DNA of 64,000 nucleotides from Diorhabda sublineata (lineage: Eukaryota > Arthropoda > Insecta > Coleoptera > Chrysomelidae): contig NC_079478.1 in assembly GCF_026230105.1 (NCBI RefSeq), positions 7,455,653-7,519,652 of the forward strand, given 5' to 3'. Under the pieces are notes generated by a model, which was given only the letters and a program-made list of their open reading frames with translations, had not been told where the DNA came from and did not search any database. The position numbers were made by a program, and so were the translations under genes. The number at the start of each line of letters is the position of its first letter. Positions within the stretch are counted from its first letter, which is position 1. Shown one piece after another: positions 46,572 through 61,500 of the stretch.

Positions 46572-49500
46572 GTAAGATTTATTTATTTAAGTATGTCAAT
46601 TAAACTTGAATGGAAAGTAAACACTTATCCCTTTGCCACTTACTGTACAATAAAAGTACGAGCTCGAGAGGATCACACCTTGGCGTTATTTTTTTTTTGT
46701 AATCGTGTTTTACATTCTGAAACAAAAATTTATGTTTAAATTTTGATTGTTTTTATTTATAGGTATTCACAACAACTGACCTTCCTTTAAGAAGCGTAGA
46801 CCTATCCGGAAACTCATTGAGACGACTAACGGAAAGAATGCTACAAGGACTCAAATCTACGCTTGTCGAACTTAGACTAAGCGATAATCTTCTAGGTGAT
46901 ACGTTGAATCCGATCTTTTCTAGTACAGAGTTTCGCGGATTGAGTCATCTTCAAATTTTAGACTTAAGTGGAAACGGTATTAAAGCCATCGAGGAAGGAA
47001 TTTTGGAAGGATGTGATAGTTTACAAGTAAATGTGTTTAATATGAAACATATATGGTATTTTCCTAAATTCTATTCAATTTTTAGGAATTTTATCTTGGA
47101 AGAAATAGTTTTAGTTCTGTTCCAAGTTATTCTTTGAACGGCCCGCAGAAAATGAGACTACTCTCTCTAGAAAATAATCGAATAGGTAAATATCTATCGA
47201 AATTTGCGGAACGGATTGAATAATTTCACAAATAAAATAAAATCCCTATTTACACAAATATCATACAATGTTTTTATAACTGCCCTATTTTGATAACAAA
47301 ATAGGCGAATTTGGAATGACATTGAACTCAGAACGGATTTTAATATTCAAATAATCACAAAACCACGTTAAAAATATTTTTAACACACTTTCACGTAAAC
47401 AATCACTTTTAACACTGTTAACTGACATTAAAAGTGACACTTTCAATGGCAGTTGTACAAATATAAACAACAACAAAATATAAAGTAATTTCTGAATGTA
47501 AGCGGGCCGAAAAGTTCGTAGGCTGACAGATGACAGGTGACGGTACTAGTATAAATCCATATGATTTTCAATTAACCCTAACCTCCAAAAGATACGTCTA
47601 CAAATTAGTCGTACTATTAGTTTGTGAGTTATAGCGTTTTGACGAAAGCATTTTTGTTAATTTGAAAAAATTTGTAAAAATAATTTTCCTGTGTTAATAA
47701 AGCATTCCTTTTTGACAACAATATACTATTGAAACCAAAGCCCAGCTTGATAAGCATTATTTGGACTCTGTCCCAGGAAATCAATTGTTTAGAAGGAGTT
47801 CGTTAAGTTTAAACGAGGCTAAATGAACGCAGAAAACGTTACATACAGTGAACGCTCCAAAGAGGCTGTCATCGACGAAAACATCAAAAAAATCGATAAA
47901 AATAATTTCGGAAAACCGAAAATTGAAGCTGACTGAGACAGCTGTGAGCTTAAAGATATCAAAGAAACGTGTTGGACATATCGTGAATGAATTTTTGGAT
48001 ATGCGAAAGCTCTATTAAAAGTGGGTGCCGCGCAAGCTACAATCGATCGAAAAACAACAACGAATTGATGATTCTGAGCAATGTTTTGAGCTATTTAATT
48101 GCCATAAATCCGAATTTGTCTCTGTCATTTCACATCATGGTCCAATGGAGAGTCAACGAGTAGATTGCACGTGATGAACCGTCTTCAAAACGTTTAATAT
48201 TCACCGACTATCTTTAAAAAGGAAAAACCATAAACGGGGCCAATTATTTAGTGTTATTGGATCGTGTTAAAGACGAAATTGAGGTAAAAACGGTCCCATA
48301 TGAAGAAGAAGAAAGTGCTGTTTTATCAAGACAATGCACCGTGGTACAAATCAATGAAAACGATGCTCTCAAACTTCAAGAGGATACTCCTTGGACAAAC
48401 ATTTTGAGACGATAAAGAGGTTACTGAATCCTATTTAGGGGGCCGAAGAGAAATCATACTATAAAACACCCACGAAGGCAATTCTATTGAATAATACAGT
48501 CAAATTCTATTAAAAAAAATGTTTTTCCTACCCAGTCTACGAATTTTTTAGCTCACCTCATAAATTATAATATTGTTCTATTCTATTGAGATCGTTAAGC
48601 TACTTTCAGAGATACAAGCTTAATTATCATTATTCGATTAATTATTAGGGCAAATGTGCACTGGTTTTTTCTTAAATCTTGATTGCATTTGTATGAATGG
48701 AATCTATCTGATTTGAGTCTAAATGAAAAAAATTCTATCTTATTCGATTCTATATAAATTGAATCGATGTGAACGATTTTGTGTCCCGTCGTAGTCAAGA
48801 TATTTATTCATAATCGCGTTGCGTTGCGTCGCCTTAGTGAGATGAGGGCCTAAGTCGGATTCTCCATAAATTATTCAAATTTCATCCGTGTAATTGGCAC
48901 GGTGGTGGGACACGACAAGATTGTCAAACTTTTATTGTGATACCTGACGTCGTTCTACATTTTTTAAGTAACGAAACTTATTTCTTACTTTCGTACAAGG
49001 TTCCTCGTCATGCTATGTATTACCACTAAGTCACGCCTTCTACCTAATGGGCTTATTCGGTACAAAAATGTTAACGCTAACAGCGCAGTTAATTCTGAAT
49101 GGTTTCAATGTTACTTACATCGATGTATAATAACATTTTCGCAGTTAAAGTGATAACCAAAACGTCCGATTGTTCAGAAGAAGATTTTTTCTACGCCCAT
49201 GTTTGTAAATGTCAAAAATCGCACTGTCAACATTCCTTGTAAATGACATTTAACAATAACATGCAAGTAATGACATCTCATAACATACACGTGCGTTTTG
49301 AGAAGAAAACTTAAACTTCTTGGTTTAATTAAATTACAATCAAATTTTTATTTACGTAAGACTTCATTTGGTCTATTTATACAAATACAAAAACATAAAA
49401 ACTTTTGGCATTAGCGAGATATATTTAGGATTGAAAGAGTGATGCCCCTAAATGTAGACAGCACATTATACAATTTCTTTAAAAATAGGATAATAAAAAT

Positions 49501-52500
49501 AAATGTAATGTCATTTATATTGTCAATTTCTTGAACAAAATATGATTGTATACGAACATTTTCTCAACTTTATCTACGAATATGTCTGTTAGTAGTAAAA
49601 ATGATGAAATTATGAGAACTCCACCAGAGATTTTAGAAAAAGCTCAAGCTGCCACACAAAATTAGTTACCGCTAAAATCCAAAGAAAGGTAAGAAATTAT
49701 CTATCAAAAATTTATGGATTGGTGACACAAGCATAACGTTAAATCCTTTTTGGAGAATGTTTTAATTGCGTGTTTGGAAAAATTATCAAAAACTATGAAG
49801 TCATCTTCTCTATGGGCCATTTATTCGATGCTAAGAACTACACTAAACTTTAATAATAACAATAACATCAAAATAGCAAATTATCCAAAACTAATCGCCC
49901 TACTGAAGCGAAAATCGGATGGCTTTAGAAGTAAAAAAACGAAAAGTTTCTGAATTGTTCAACTGTTATTGTTAACAAGTATTATAATAAAGTTTAAATA
50001 ATTGTGATGGTTTTCATTTAATGCAAAAAATGAATGAGCGTATAAAAAGTATAGTACGTTACACGAGTTGTAAGCCCATCACGTACTCATAAAATTTTTC
50101 ACTTCGTGCGTAATGGGTTACTTAAAACTCTTGATACGTAATATACTATTAAACAATGATGTTAATTATGATTTAACATTACGATATGAACTACATCGAT
50201 ATTAAATTTACAGCTGTTACGAATAGTTGTACAGAATCATCCCATAATTGAGCAATATTACTAAAGTATGATTTATTTTAGATGTGGTGAAATCGGAATC
50301 TTTTAAATCGCAACCTTACCTCGAGCACATCGATCTAAGTAAGAATTTAATTTCGCAAATAGAAAGTAACGCAATATCCCCGTTAGAGAGGTTAAAATCT
50401 TTGAGGTTGGCCCACAATAGACTTTCTAGGTTCAACAGCGATGTTTTCCAGGGAGCAAGTAATCTTATGTTGTTGGATTTATCACAAAATTATATTGTAG
50501 AATTTCCCAATATAGCATTAAAAGCCTTTTCGAATCTTCGATACCTAAATTTATCTTCGAATTTAATCCAGGTAAGTTACTGTATTATGTACGACATTTT
50601 ACGTTATGACATCTCATGATTTATCCTACTTATCCTATAAAACAAATTCTTCATGGGTACTATAAGTACTCATTACCTAGAAGTACTGCTCCATACATGG
50701 GGGCCAGTGATACAGCCAACAGCGTTCTATATGTAGATGAGCTAAATAGAAGGAGTTGTCTCGTATTAGGATTTGACCATTATCCGTTATCGGTTTTTTG
50801 AAGGAGGTTTGTCTTATCGTACATCTTGCACCACACATTGGTTTGATATTCAGTCTTGATAAAGTTAAAGACGTTGAAACGTGTAATTAAAATTGTATAG
50901 TGGTGCATCGACATCGTAATCTGTGAAGAGTTGTAACCCACCACCTCGATTTTTCTTTTGCGGAATTGAATCCAAACTAGTTGTAAGCAGTCGTCACTGC
51001 AAATGCATACCACGCAATTTTTTTCTCACGAAAACCGTCATTTAGAAGCAATAACTTATTAGGACCAAAAAACAACGTCAAGATGTAATGGAAGTAGGGT
51101 TTGGCAAATACCGTATCCGTATATAAAAACAATGAAAGTAGGTACCCACGCAGTGCTCTTCACTATCTAACAGACACAATAGAACTGACAATAGTAGTCA
51201 AGTATAACTGCTTGAGACACCGTACTAATCCCTACTACCATCATCTAGAAACGCGCATTGACGTGTGTGGCTATGTATGTGTATTTATTTTACATATATT
51301 TCAGACGATGTTAATTCACATTCACAATTGTATGTTTTTATTTCGACCTGCGGCTTCGGCGAAAAATTGTCACTTTAATGTGCCATTAAAAAAAAAACTT
51401 AAAATTAAATTCACTTATACACACTATTCATTCACACCCTATAAGTATACTCCTAATCGACTTTGCAGAAAGCACGAAGTATTCGAAAAACGTTTAATCA
51501 ATATTTTTTTTAAACCTAACAGTAATCAGATTATTAGGAAGTTACATTACTTTACGATCCCATTGTATATGCTTAATTCCAGAACTTGGATAACAGTCAT
51601 TTGGCAAATCTGCAAGGCTTGTACCAACTGGATCTAAGCAGAAACAATTTAGCAAATATTGTACCAGGTACATTCTTAGGTTTAAAACAGCTTAGGAAAT
51701 TGAACATTGGAGTTAATTCTTTACGAACGGTAAGTTATTGAAATATATGCAATTCATACATATAGTGACATGACTAAATCATCTTATTTATGGATAGTCT
51801 TAAGCACATAATTGAACAGAGCCGGTATTTTCGCAAAATTCTTACAGTGGCCCTTTAAGTCAGTGTTTTGCACTGCCACATTGTTAGCATTAATTAAATT
51901 TATAACTTCTTTCGAGGTGAAGTAATGAATTAATGCAACCACATCATTCTTTAGAGTCTTTTGGATGCCTTTGTTGTTGTATTTAAAGGTTATGCTAGAA
52001 AAATGATAAAATTTTTCACTGACATAACCACTAGAACTTCATAAGGAATTCTGTTCGACTTTTTTTAAATGTTTATAATATACACTTGAGTCCCGTTAGT
52101 CCGAACACGGGTAATCTGAATACGTTCCAGAAATTGTTTGTACAAATCAATCGGAAAGGTGAATTATGTTGAAAAGAAATGAAAATGAAGTAGGAATAGT
52201 TTATTTAATAAGTACAGACTAAATTGACACAACGCAAACGATAAACAAAAGAAGGAATATGCAGTCAAAAAGATTGTAGGTACATACCGTACTGAAGAAA
52301 AGAATAAACTTAGGTTACTTTTTGAACATAAAATCCCTCATCGTCATTTGTTGCAGCTTTAACAGTCTGTTTATCGCCGCGTAGTTCCGCCATTTTCTCA
52401 TGAATATGACATCCGCGGGTGTGACAGTAGACTGTTGCCCAAAGTAGCGAAAAGTAAGGTCAAGTGCGACTGCTACCCCATTATGCGAGACTTTCTCTGT

Positions 52501-55500
52501 AGCAGTAGAAACAATGTTAACGGTGTCATTTTTTGTTGACTGTTCTTCAAATTCCAAAGATGTCCATTGTTTACGAGATTTTAAGATTTTCTTCATGCTA
52601 CAACTGTAACATTTTCCCAAGACTCAGCTGCCCAGTAGACAACATGTACCAAAGGGAGGGTATCGTCTTCAATTAAAGATTTGAAAAAGGGTACTTCAAC
52701 TTCATCGTCTGCAAAACTCCCTGATCCATGGGCTGTAGTAAAGGTGTCACATTTGGTGGTAAAAAGGCACAGACTGCACAAATCATGAAACCATTCTTTA
52801 AATAATTTGCCATCCATCCAACACCTTTTCTGGTGTCTATAATAGACTGGAAGTCACAATAATGATATGTTTGATGGCTCAAGAATTAGCAGCATGAGAG
52901 GAAGTTCAACACTATACACGTCAAATTTCATTCTTTTGGATTATTTCAATTATTTCGGCTAATCCGAACAATCAACTGATCCGAACAGTGTTTGGAATTT
53001 GATTGGAAGATATACAGAAATTTTTGTGTAGGTTATGGTTTTATAGTTTATAATTATAATTTTACCAATTTTTCAGCTTTAAAAAAGATTTAATATACGA
53101 GGCGAGGTTATTAACTAACCGGTAGACAAGAAAACTAATTTCAGTTAACTTTAGCAGTATTGGGATTTCTGGCGAGGCTTATCTTTTTAATTGTAGGATC
53201 ACGAAGGACAAGCACATTCTTCAGATGATTCTAAAGGAAGATTGAGATTTCTGGTTTTGTATTTGAACATACAGTATTAAATTTACTGTTTACACCGGCG
53301 ATAGAAATCAATTAGTCATTTCGCTATATGTATGAATGAAATTTAATTATACCTACATAAAATCATACAGAGTGTAATTCACTACGTAATTATATGAATT
53401 TGCCTTATTTTTTACCTCTGAATGCATTAAAATAGAAAAAACCGGGTGGTTCTATTTAAAAAATGAAGAAATTTGATATTTATGGCGTTAAACTTTGAAC
53501 ACTTTTTATACATACCCTGTATAAAACGAAGAATTTTTCAACATAGATTCAACTACGTCTGACCTTGCTAAAAGCAGCCGATTAGAAACCATTTTCATAT
53601 ATTTAAGGGTATCCTCGTAAAAAAATATTTTATAAGGGTCTGCAGTGGTCCAATTTTTTACAAAAAAATTAATAACTCAAAAAGTATGCCTTTTTCGAAA
53701 AAAGTTCTGAGACAAAAGTATACTAAAATTTTACGTAGATTTCAAAAATTTATTAATATACAGGGTATTCTATTTAAAATAACAAAGTTACAGTCGACTT
53801 CCGGTGGAACCGGAAGTTGGCCATCTTTTAAAATATTTTAGTTAAAAAGATCGTATCCGAAAACCCAAACGTAGAAATTTTCATGATTTTACTATAAGTA
53901 TTTTGCCATATACAGATATTTTTAACTATTCGTGGGACACCCTATATAGTAAACAAGACATAACTTGAGGTAATTAACGTATTTATTGCCTAATGCAGAC
54001 TCTCCACGAAGGAACGTGAATGAATCCTCTCGCCTTCCCTCACCACTATTCTCTGTCACTCCGCTTCGTGTCGGTTTTTCGGGTGCGAGTCAAAAAGATG
54101 TGAGGATGAAAATAAAGTGAATAACGAGAGTGTGGATAGATAGAGCTCCTGCAGCCTCCGCTTGCTAAAGCTCGAGTCGGGAGCCTCTAGCAAGCACCTC
54201 CCGGGAATCTGTATCGAGTATAACAACAAATTATAAAAAAAATTAATAATTTTATAACGAAAGAGACCTAAAATCAAGATGATTTAAATTATAAACATAT
54301 ATAAAACGTTGTGTTGTTGATAACATTGATGCTGTGCGTGAACTGATTTTGTAATTTCGTCATGCAATGAGATTGAGACATACTTGGGCATTAGTTCCAC
54401 TCGCCTACATTCAATGTTGCATGAACATTTGGCTGTCAAAAAGATTTGCTTGCGTTGGATACCGCATAATTTGACAATCGATCAAATAAAGCTCGTGCAA
54501 AGAAATACCGAAAAAAAGCAATCGCAGTGCTTCAAAATTCGTCTATAAGATCTAACCTCGAAACTAAACAACAGAAGTGCTAGAAAAAATCATGAAAACC
54601 AATCGCAGAAGACGAATCATTCTACAACAATGCGAGCTTTTGGAGGTGCCTCAATCGGAATGGAATAATTGCTCTGAAAGTTGGTTCGAAAAGTTGGTTG
54701 TAAAAGTAGATATTTATAAAGAATATTTTGTGAAACGATAAAGTCATATCCAGTTATAAATATTTGTTTTAATTTGTCTATCTTAAACGAGAAAATTAAA
54801 ATTTGGTTACAAGATTAATAACAATAATAGAGTCACACACAACTATAATATACGACACCAAAATTTAAGAAGAGTGTTTTCTACTAAATATCGGTAGTCA
54901 CAAATTTTTAGTTTCTCTATTAATTTTTGCACTAAACTTGAAAATTATATAAGAAACCTTTCAAACTATATTATGACCAATCTTTTCCTATTTAATAAAC
55001 TGGTGAAGGTAAGAATCACATTTATTTGTTAAGAACATCAATTTATATTTCCAATTTAACGTTTTTGGAATGTTCCAAAATCATATATAGTAAATGAAAA
55101 AAGAAACTTATACCTTTAATCTTATTTTTCACATTTTTAGATTGAAGATGATGCTTTTGAGGGACTAGATAACTTGGAGTTCCTAAATTTGAAAGACAAT
55201 AACATTCTTCTAATTCCTGCATCTGCATTAGGTCGCTTACCGAAACTGACATCTTTACAATTAGATTATAATAGAGTAGCGGCTCTATCAGCAGATATTC
55301 TACGATCCGTAGCTGATAAAATCACCACACTAATTATTTCAAAAAATATAGTCAGAGAATTACCGTCGGCTTCGTTCCAAAATTTCAACCAATTGGAAAA
55401 TTTAGATTTATCGAGGAATTTGTTAAGTTCGTTAAATTCGGACGCGTTTTCTGGTTTGGAAAATATCTTACTAAATTTGGACCTATCGCAGAATCGTATA

Positions 55501-58500
55501 ACGAATTTAGCCGGTACCGCTCTAACTTTATCCAAGTTACAAAAATTGGATTTAAGCGATAATCACTTAACTGATATATCGAGGAACTTCTTTACCTTAT
55601 TACCATCTTTGAAATACTTGAATATAAGCAGAAATATACATTTAACGAATATTCCAGTATCACTTTTACACAAACTGACCGAATTAGAGGTGTTAGATTT
55701 GAGTTACGCGGGCATTAAATCGCTTCCTCCCGAATTTCTTATGAAATCTAAAAGTCTTAAGGAAATTTATCTAACTCATAATAATATTTTAGAATTACCA
55801 GAAGGTGCATTCAGTAACATGTCTAATATATCAACTATAGATCTGTCTTTTAATAACATAACCAATATAAAACTAGGCTCGTTTGTAAATATAATGAACA
55901 TAAAAAAATTGTTCCTAAGAGGAAATCAACTAACATCATTCAAAGGAGAATTTTTCAACACAGGAAGCAGTTTAGAAATATTGGATATATCGGAAAATCA
56001 ATTGAGCTACCTTTTCCCTTCATCATTTAGAATACATCCGAGACTAAAAGAAATAAGAGCTAACCGAAATAAATTCAATTTTTTCCCAGCCGAGCTCATA
56101 TCTAACCTCCAATTTTTAGAATACATAGATTTGTCTCATAACCAACTGAAAACTATAGAAGAGTTAGATTTCGCAAAATTGCCTCGTCTAAGATATTTAA
56201 TTTTAACAAATAATCAATTAGAATTAATAAGCGATATGGCATTCCACAACTCAACTCAATTACAAATACTCGATCTCAGTTATAATAAATTAGACAGATT
56301 AGGCGATAGAACTTTTGAAGGTTTAGTCCGATTGGAATTGTTGAATCTCGAAGGAAATTTATTAGCGGATCTACCGGAAACTATCTTCGAACGAGTGAGA
56401 CTACAAATGCTGGAAAATATAAACTTGGCTAGAAACCAGTTCGAAATCGCACCGTTAAAATCATTGCAACGACAATACTTTTTCGTTAATTCCGTAGATT
56501 TATCTCACAATAAATTACGAGAAATACCAGCGGATGATAGTGTCATGGTGAATATAAAAAAATTAGACTTTTCTTTCAATCCTCTATCACCAAACGCCAT
56601 TACGAACATTTTAAGCGAACCTAAAACCGTCAGAGAAATTAATTTGGCAGCAACTGGCATAAACAGAATTCCAAGGCTAGAAACGCCTTTTCTGAAATAT
56701 TTGAATTTATCACAAAATAACATATCAGTTTTTGATGTCGATAGTTTTGAACGAATTACTTTGCTGGAAAGATTAGATTTGTCTAACAATAACATACAGG
56801 ATTTGTCTAATTTCTCGCTTATTTGGAAATTACTACATAATCTACAAACCTTGGATATTTCACAAAACCCTCTTGTTTCCATATCCAATAATGATTTTGA
56901 TGGACTCAACAAACTCAGGTAAGTTTACGCATGCATACCAGAAGTACCTGTGTATATATCTTTTGAATATAGCATTAGATTTTATATATCTTCAAGCGTT
57001 ATGTTATCAGATCATAATTAAATAAAATCAGTTATTTCACAAAAAGTTTCACCGGTTTATTTCATTGCAACTTAGCTTTTTAGTTGCAAATTAAATTAAA
57101 GTGCGTGTATCAGTGTATCAGTGGAATTCCGAACTTATAGTTCTTTTCATGTTTTATCTCGCTCACTTCTTTGTTGTGGCTACACACCCACGGTTTACGT
57201 ATTTTCAACCTTCGTACCTTGGATTGGTTCTCTAGACTCTGAAGCACTTAAGTTAATATTTTTATGGAGCTCGTAATGTCTTTAAATGACCTTATCAATT
57301 TCTTCTGGGATAAATTTTTAATTTTTGACATAGTCTGCTCACTTCTTCATTGTAACTATATAACTAAGCACTGAACCTTCTTTCCCCTTACACAAACTCA
57401 AACGGTTTCCGTGTTTCTTGCCTTTGTATAAGGATACCTTTGGTCCTCTTCCTGGATCTTCCTGAGAAGCTGAACTCCAGCTCTCGTACCACCTCTTTGG
57501 TGATCTGTCTACAGGTCTGCGTGTGTTCGGTCTCTGAGTTTCAGCCCACTTTGCCCATATGTCTTCTGGCATTATTTCTACGTGATCCCTTCATAATCTT
57601 TTTTGTGCCCTGACCCATCCCACCACATCCTGCAAGCCCAACTCTTCTTCTATGTCATCACTCCTTATTCGGTCCCTGCGGGTGACGCCCTTGATAGTTC
57701 CCAGTATTTTAATCTCTATGGTTCTCATTATTCTTTTTGTTGTTGATGTCTCGGTTCTGGTTTCTGAGGCATATGTGATAATAGGTTTTATAGATTCTGC
57801 TCTTGCTCTGTGAGCTCATCACTTTGTTTCTCCACACTATATCTCTCAGACAGCCGTTGACTTTTGATGCTTTTATCGCTTGTGTTCGTGCCTCCTCTTT
57901 CAGGTTTCTTCTACTAGATATATTCACTCCCAGGTAATTGAATCTTGATACCTGCTGTATTATTCCACTATCGACTGCCAATTTGCATCTAATAGGATTT
58001 TTTGATATTTTCTGCTCGTAATATCTTTAAATGACTTTATCTATTTCTCTGCTTTCTATTTACACAAACTCAACCGATTTCCGTGATTTTTGCCTTTGAA
58101 TAACGATTTGATTTCCTAGAAGATGGTGATCGTAATGTCTTTAAATGACTTTATCAATTTCTTCTGATTTGATACATTTGATTTAAAAACAAATTCTTAA
58201 TTTTCGACGTAGTCTGCTCAAGTCTTAATTGTGACTAGAGCACTAGGTCTACTTTACAAGTTCAAAAGGTTGACTGATTTTGAGCGTTCGTATCTGAAGT
58301 TAGCTGCCTAGAGGCTGGAGTACTTGAAGGTTTGTGAAACTCCGTAATGTATGTAAAGGACTTACCTACTTAGATCAGAGTTTTCTGATTTCTTAACTTC
58401 ATTTTTATACCCTCTGACGAAGTTTTTTTGTTTTTTAATTCATCAAGAGGTACTTCCATCAGCGCACTTGGACGATTCCACGCATTATTTAAAATTTTTA

Positions 58501-61500
58501 TTCCATAAAACCGGTTCCGCTTGAAAATATTCTAAAAACTTCAAGTTCGTTTGTCCAAGTTACGCTTAGAACGCGCGAGAACTTGAGAAAAATACGCGAA
58601 TCGGTTCCACATTCGCATTTCTCACATGTTTCTTGCGGTCTCACGAGATTCTCGCGAGAGTGTGGAGGAGCCTTTAGTGTCATAGCTTTGCTTATAAAAG
58701 TGTGGGATTATTTGAAGATAGAAAGTGATTTTGGTCATCTAAATATCTTTCATTTCGATCAAGGAAGATCTTATGATTGAGAAGATCAGACTTGCGTAAA
58801 CAGTTTCTACATTAATTTAGACATGTTTCAACATTTTGTGAGCAATTGACCGATAATTGGTAAATCATTTTGAAGTCGTCTAACCGAACTTGCCTATCAT
58901 ACTCCAATAAACTTCTGATGAGGTTTCTTAAAATGTAAAAGTGGATGAAAACAAAACTCGCTTTTATAGATGAATTAAGTTTTGTCGTTTTATTGGAAAA
59001 TTTTTCGAAAATATAATTATTTTTTAGGTACTTGCGATTGCATTCTTTGAATGAATGTAGTAGAATAGAAAAGAATGCTTTTAAAGCGGTTCCAAACCTT
59101 TCCTCATTAGACGCATACTGGTATCCGAAATTAGGTTACTTAGATATACAAGGTTTGTTACAGAACATGCCTCTTCTAGAAAGATTGAATATAGAAACTA
59201 AAGATTCGGCAATAGGTAAAGACCAATTACAATCTTTGTTACATCCGAGGCTTAAGGAAATAGGAATTAGAGGTTCGAGACTGCGGAGCATTTCTTCTGG
59301 TACTTTATCAGGTCTCAAAGGTAAGAATAAACAGCGTACAATTCTACCTAAACTAGTATGAAAGTCATCTGGTCATCTTCGTGAATTTACTCGTGTTTAA
59401 CAACTACTTAAAATATTTGCTTAAGTTTCAATTTTATTGTGTTCAGACCAGAAAAAGATTAAATTTTTTTGTTATTTGTTAAGACATGTGGCGATTTTAA
59501 TTATTGGTTTATTCAGACAGTTTTTAGCTGTTAGTGAAAAAAATTTAAAACAAAGATTCATCATCGTTGCAAATATTTTTTAATTTGGATATTTTCTCTA
59601 ATCTACGAGGGTTATCTGAAAATTATGAAATTTTGTTGTTGTCCTGATGTACTCAGAATGTATAGGGGAGCCTAAAATATGACGATTTGAGACAATTTAC
59701 TGAGTAGCATTTCTGAGGAATTATAGGGCCTTAAAGTAGGGATAAATAAATATTTTTTTTGCAACTCCTTCAACTTAAAAATTTGGTACACACGGTACAT
59801 AGGTATAAATTTATAATTCGTAGGTGGGCCAAATTGAAAATAAAAAAAAAGAACTGAATTATTATAACATTTTATTTATTAAATTATAGTTATTAAAGAT
59901 GGTAGGTAATTATGTTGTTTTTGACAAGCTCATTGATGTCAGTTATCATATTAGTTGTAGTTATTCTAAGAATTGATTGGAGATGTACAATCGTAAGTCT
60001 TTTGCGATGTTTGTTCTAATTTATTTTCATAACGAAAAACATCTGTTCACATAAATAGGTGCTTCAATTAAAATCCTTCTCCAACCGTATCGCTTAGATT
60101 ACTCGACTCAACTGACTCTCGTCGAGCCGACGCATTCGATTTATATGGTTAAGGAAAGTTCTAGTCTATACTCGAAGTGCCTGGTAGATTCTATCGTTCT
60201 CGACAAAAATAATAGAATATTTCCGCTTGTTGCTAAAAGATGGCGGTACTGTCTTTCCCTCTCGCTTGTCTAGGCACGCGCTGCCCTTGAAATTACTTAT
60301 AAACATCCGTAGACTTGAGAGTACGAGTATTTAAAACATCCGTAGAGGAATCGAATGAAGTCTGAAAGCTCTAAAAGATATTTTCTGCATAGTCTCCGGC
60401 TATGCAGGATTCTGGTAATAGTAGTTGCTCTACCAAGTACCGAAAAGTCTATCTTGGAAACGATACCTAAGTCGGTTGGAACACAAAACAGAATCATTTG
60501 TTTAACGGTAACTGCCCGGTTGGAACACGTAATCTCTATTGCGCAGAATCGTCACCTTACCAATGACGGTCTTCAGACGGATTTGAACAAACTTTATAAA
60601 TATATTTCTCATTGCACCACTCTTGTAAACACTCAAAGCGTTTAATCATCAACATTTTTTAGGATCTGAAATAGTGATTCGTTTGATGAACACTTCAATA
60701 ACGACCCTTCCTCCAGCTTTGTTTTTTCCCGTACCCAGATCAACGAAAATTATACTAGATGTCACTGGCAGTCAGTTAACCACCATTAACCCACAACTTT
60801 TATCCACTTTTGAAGATCGAAGAGGAGATTTAAAAATGATTGGTTTAGAAACCAATCCAATTATCTGCGATTGTAGTTCCAGAGCTTTAAGAAGATGGCT
60901 GCCATCGCACATGACTACTATCAAATGCTCTGCACCGCAACATCTCAAAGGTAATAAAATATATTTTCATTATTTTGGTCATAACAATTCTTGTATATTA
61001 ACAGGGAAGTTGTTGGTGGAAATCGGGGATGACGAACTGACTTGTGATCCGAGGAAAATCACACCGTCGACTGCTTCACCTTCGACATCTGGTTTTACAA
61101 AAGGCTCTAAAGTTCATCCAAAACAAACGGAACCAGATATCATATGGTCAATGCCTACAACAGAAAAAATTAAACCAAAAATAGCTCAAGCGGGTCAAAC
61201 TCCAATTACAAATGATGATACATTAATTATAGGTATTGTGGGGGGAGTGGTAGCTTTCATAGCCATATTAATAATAATAATATGTATTATAAGACTAAGA
61301 ATGACTAGTAATCAGTATAGGGGAGGTCCGTTGGCTACTGCTAATCCGATGGTTGGTGTAGTAGGACCTGGAAGTAGCTGTGCGTGTAGCGTTAAAGGTG
61401 CTCCATCAGTTTACGCGGTTCCACCGTATGCAGCAGCATATTCTGCAACATTGCCACATAAAGTTACTGCATCGGGACAAATTCTAAGGCCATCCAGTTA

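Noticed and set aside
51101..51637. 178-codon open frame, the second longest uninterrupted + strand frame from the LRR gene region
   Set aside because: It overlaps exon 5 of the LRR gene in a different frame. It has low-complexity composition and contains no motif. The spliced exon explains the conserved part.
56505..56912. Minus-strand frames of up to 135 codons opposite exon 6 (also 55266-55535)
   Set aside because: They are antisense shadows of regular LRR codons; periodic Leu/Asn codons leave the opposite strand open.
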